Below, piece by piece: positions 61,680-64,000 of a stretch of DNA of 64,000 bases. Origin of the DNA: Nemertoderma westbladi (taxonomy: Eukaryota > Xenacoelomorpha > Nemertodermatida > Nemertodermatidae). The stretch is taken from NCBI GenBank assembly GCA_032718475.1, contig JAUCBJ010009043.1, positions 1-64,000 of the forward strand, in the 5' to 3' direction. The number at the start of each line of letters is the position of its first letter. Positions within the stretch are counted from its first letter, which is position 1. Under the pieces are notes generated by a model. That model had not been told where the DNA came from, did not search any database, and worked only from the letters and a program-made list of their open reading frames with translations. The translations under genes and the position numbers were made by a program.

Positions 61680-63722
61680 TTACGACAATTCTTTGTTATA
61701 TAGTGTCTGGTTGGAGATGTGTGCATTGTACTTGACACAATGTACCCGGCGTAGCATTCTTGTGAATGTGCCATCCAGAGATTTGGTGTCCTCAGCAGTT
61801 AGAGCCCAGCATGGACTCCCGTAGAGGAGTACTGGAACTACTGCTGCTCTAAATAATCGGACCTTAAGTTTCCGATTAATTCTAGGTGACTTCCAAATCC
61901 TGGAAAGCCTATTCAAGGCTGCCCATGCCTTTCCCTTACGTATTCGAAGGTCCTCACCTGACTTCCGGATCCATGATCCCAGGTAACAGAAGTCGTCCAC
62001 ATGCTCAAGCATACCATCCTTTGAGCTTATGCTCATCCGATCAGAGACTTGCTGAGGACTTTCAAAGTTAACTGTCAGAATTTTGGTCTTTTTGGAGTTA
62101 ATAAAAAGACCAACACTAGAAGCAGCATGTTCTAATGAGCTGAGGAGCCGCTGGGCTCCCTCTAATGATTCTGAGAGTACTCCTAAGTCATCAGCAAAGT
62201 CTAGATCAGTTAGGTACTTGGCAGGATTTCCTCGACTTCTGGAGCCAGTAGGTGGAGTTATCATCACCCCATCATCATTATGATGATCTAAGGACATGCG
62301 TAGAACATAGTCAACCACAATAATGAACAAGAATGGTGCAAGTGTGTCTCCTTGGAGGACGCCCCATAACACTTCAAATGGTTCTGTGTCACCGTCAACA
62401 GTAGACACAAATGTTGTCGAACCATCGTATACTGATCTGATTGCTGCAATAATTTCATCAGGAATCCCATATAATGAAAGTATGCTGAACATACGTGAGC
62501 GAGAGACTGAATCAAAGGCCTTGAAGAAGTCAACAAAGATAACAGCCAGATGCCTGTCTTTCTTTTTTGATAACTCTTCAATTATCCTTCTAAGTGCCAA
62601 AATGGGCTCCATGGTCCCACGACCTTTACGGAACCCATTCTGATTTCCACGTAGCAGTCTCTCAATGGGATCCCTGAAGCGATTTAATAGAATTCTATTG
62701 TATAGTTTTGCAGCAATCGAGATCAATGAGATTCCCCGAAAAGAACCATAGAGTGTTAGGTTGCCCTTCTTGGGAACTGGCACCAACTTATTTGTTTTCA
62801 TTTCTTGTGGGACTCTTGTTGTACGGTACATGTCTACTATGATGGGATAGATGAGCTTTAAACACTCAGGTATTTTAAAGACCTCAGGGGGAACACCATC
62901 TACTCCACTGGCACGATTGGTCTTAATGCTCTTTGCAGCAGCCTTCACTTCTGCAAAGGAGATATCGCCAATGGGAATATCTGGGAGTACAGACTCAGAC
63001 ACTTTTACTTCTATAAAGTTATCAGGCAATACCCTGTCATTATTGAGGAGCATTTCAAAGTGGGCTTTCCAACCATTGAGGCGATCGGCTGGTGATTCAG
63101 CCTTAACCTTGGTGGTTGGTTGGCTTTTCCGCCCAGTAAGCAGATTGATCGATTTCCATGCCTGGGATGATTGCCTGCTGTCGTCAGCATCATTGATGGC
63201 ATCAACCTGTTGGTTTATTAGCTCCTGTAGATTAACAGAGTACTGCCTGTTCAGGGACCTAGATGCAGCTTTAACTGCATTCTTGGCCGCTGTAGTCTGT
63301 TTGAGTCGGGACTCTTTCTGCGCCTTATGAAGGTCATTTCGGCACTTCTGAATTTTGTTGTCAGTCCAGGGGGCCCTTTTCCTGTTTCGAGGGTATATGG
63401 GAACTGTTTCTGCAGCTGCTAACTTAACTGCTTCTGTAAAGGCAGTATAGCCCTCACAGTGATCTGCCGCCTCAGAGGCAAGAGCCTCATACCTGTTGCT
63501 CAGCTGTAGTGTGAAGCTGGATCTCACACTTGGCTGTTGCAACAGAGAGGACCAGTCATGCCGTGGCAAGGCAGATTTCGTTGTTCTGCTAGCACGCAGA
63601 CTAAGTCTTACCTTGGCCACAATAAGGCGGTGATCACTGGAGAAGGGTCGAAGTGTAAATGCATTACAGTCTTGTATAGAGCTCCTGTATTTCCTACGGT
63701 CACACCCAGTCAGGCCCTCCAG
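61680..63722 (-). mobile_element. APE-type LINE ORF: endonuclease tail plus reverse transcriptase, both ends truncated
   Basis: The frame opens after a stop at 63723-63725 and runs 680 codons to a stop at 61680-61682 that lies inside the satellite. The N-terminal end is the tail of an APE-type endonuclease (S29-D30-H31-R, LIVAKVRL). A linker with basic and Gln-rich helices follows. The reverse transcriptase has D398 (FVDFFKAFDS), the LQGDTLAP block near 459 and the catalytic FADD pair D511-D512. A C-terminal segment with LLYGSPCW and MLRRVHCV follows. The protein stops soon after NQTLYNKEL. Related elements continue for several dozen residues beyond an equivalent LYG/LYN motif, so the C-terminus is cut by the array. 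RT residues are intact but the endonuclease is mostly missing, so it is not autonomous. Clade (RTE, CR1 or relative) not determined. Confidence 0.85.
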
Positions 63723-63770
63723 TCACACTGGGTTAGGGCTGGGTCCCCTCCAGTCACTGGGTTAGGGTGT
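63690..63770. repeat. Short direct repeat at the junction of two LINE fragments
   Basis: A block of CCCTCCAGTCAC, TGGGTTAGGG occurs twice, near 63715-63741 and 63745-63768, with 2 extra bases in one copy. It separates the APE-type LINE from the next fragment. Confidence 0.65.
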
Positions 63771-64000
63771 CTGCAGATGTCGCGATTCGTAATGCACTTT
63801 TGACATCACCATCATCTAACTTCTGAGATATTGCGGATCCTAAGAGGTTCAGTCTATCCTTTTCAGACACATTCTTTGGGCTGCTCTTATTGGTCAGTTT
63901 TGATTGTATCAACATTACTGGGTCATCACATGCTATGAATGCAGCGCACTGACGGTTGATTAATGTTGCAAGTAATACGCAACGCTGCCGCCCACCAATA
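63754..64000 (-). mobile_element. Fragment of a second LINE, N-terminal part of an RT ORF, running off the window
   Basis: About 81 codons are open from base 64000 to a TGA at 63754-63756. The segment KDRLNLLGSAISQKL...GDVKSALRIATSADT resembles the region ahead of the RT domain in LINEs of the restriction-like-nuclease type, possibly the same family as the remnant at 7161-8458. It is cut at the short direct repeat. The family call rests on recall of the pattern only. Confidence 0.4.

Larger units (their letters stand above)
16363..61696. repeat. 45-kb array of a 30-bp minisatellite interrupted by recurring exon cassettes
   Basis: A reference unit is 31026-31055 (ACAATTGTTT + GTGGCTGTCA + CAACATTGCG). 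Two units fill each 60 bases with little drift over tens of kilobases. The common variation is at set positions (GTGGC/GTAGC, CAACATT/CAATATT, ACG/GCG/TCG). Minor length classes are 33 bp (extra ATA or TAA before ATTG) and 29 bp. Each unit holds the palindrome ACAATTGT and the dyad TTGTG-GCTGT-CACAA. A 30-bp period keeps every frame in phase, so open frames arise in all three plus frames (repeating VCGCHNITTI, FVAVTTLRQL or CLWLSQHYDN) and in one minus frame (NVVTATNNCR). Diverged unit groups containing CCCGGTTGCACGG and CTGCAG recur at fixed places in the higher-order blocks. Nineteen cassettes of non-satellite sequence are embedded. Confidence 0.97.

Noticed and set aside
16524-61696. CRISPR-like array
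   Set aside because: Repeats are directly adjacent without unique spacers, the DNA is eukaryotic and there are no cas genes.
16345-61735. Dozens of long open frames on both strands in the 30-bp array
   Set aside because: A 30-bp period without stop codons leaves several frames open automatically. Units of 29 bp and small indels shift them, and translations are pure decapeptide repeats. Only the cassette exon is kept as a coding candidate.
63715-63768. Interstitial telomere repeat
   Set aside because: GGGTTAGGG occurs only once in each of two short copies and is not in a TTAGGG tandem run.

Overview
The window is animal nuclear DNA. It carries split-gene signals, a BEL/Pao LTR retrotransposon, two kinds of LINE, an intronless YY1-family zinc-finger gene, and large minisatellites. 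The mobile elements are of types common in aquatic invertebrates and lower chordates. I cannot name the species or phylum from the sequence.

Layout. 1-3847 (minus): one uninterrupted frame of about 1,282 codons that leaves the window at base 1. It is the gag and start of protease of a BEL/Pao element. 3848-7160: AT-rich leader and intergenic DNA with two short tandem duplications. 7161-8458 (plus): 5'-truncated LINE remnant with the C-terminal zinc knuckle and PD-(D/E)XK-like nuclease. 9350-10552 (plus): YY1/pleiohomeotic-like protein with REPO-like motif and four C2H2 fingers, the best-supported host gene here. 11.4-12.4 kb: C-rich tract and two foldback elements. 12846-14942: 37-bp minisatellite of about 57 units. 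14943-16362: no gene seen.

16363-61696 is a single 45-kb domain. It is built from a 30-bp minisatellite (very roughly 1,300 units) in which a roughly 320-bp non-satellite cassette recurs 19 times. Eighteen cassettes keep the same layout: an ATG in a strong start context directly followed by a splice-donor consensus, an 83-nt GT...AG intron, a 129-nt (43-codon) open exon with a good acceptor and donor, then satellite. The exon is symmetric (phase 0 to phase 0), so copies could be spliced in series without losing frame. The copies fall into about seven sequence types. Whole kilobase blocks (2.3, 2.5, 3.7 and 7.7 kb) are repeated almost unchanged, which implies recent unequal exchange or conversion, or assembly duplication.

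61697-64000 (minus): an APE-type LINE whose frame runs into the array and is cut off there, abutted by a fragment of a second LINE at the window edge.

Most long open frames inside the two minisatellites are arithmetic by-products of the repeat period and are not reported as genes. The array's candidate coding content is the cassette exon, and transcript data would be needed to prove it.
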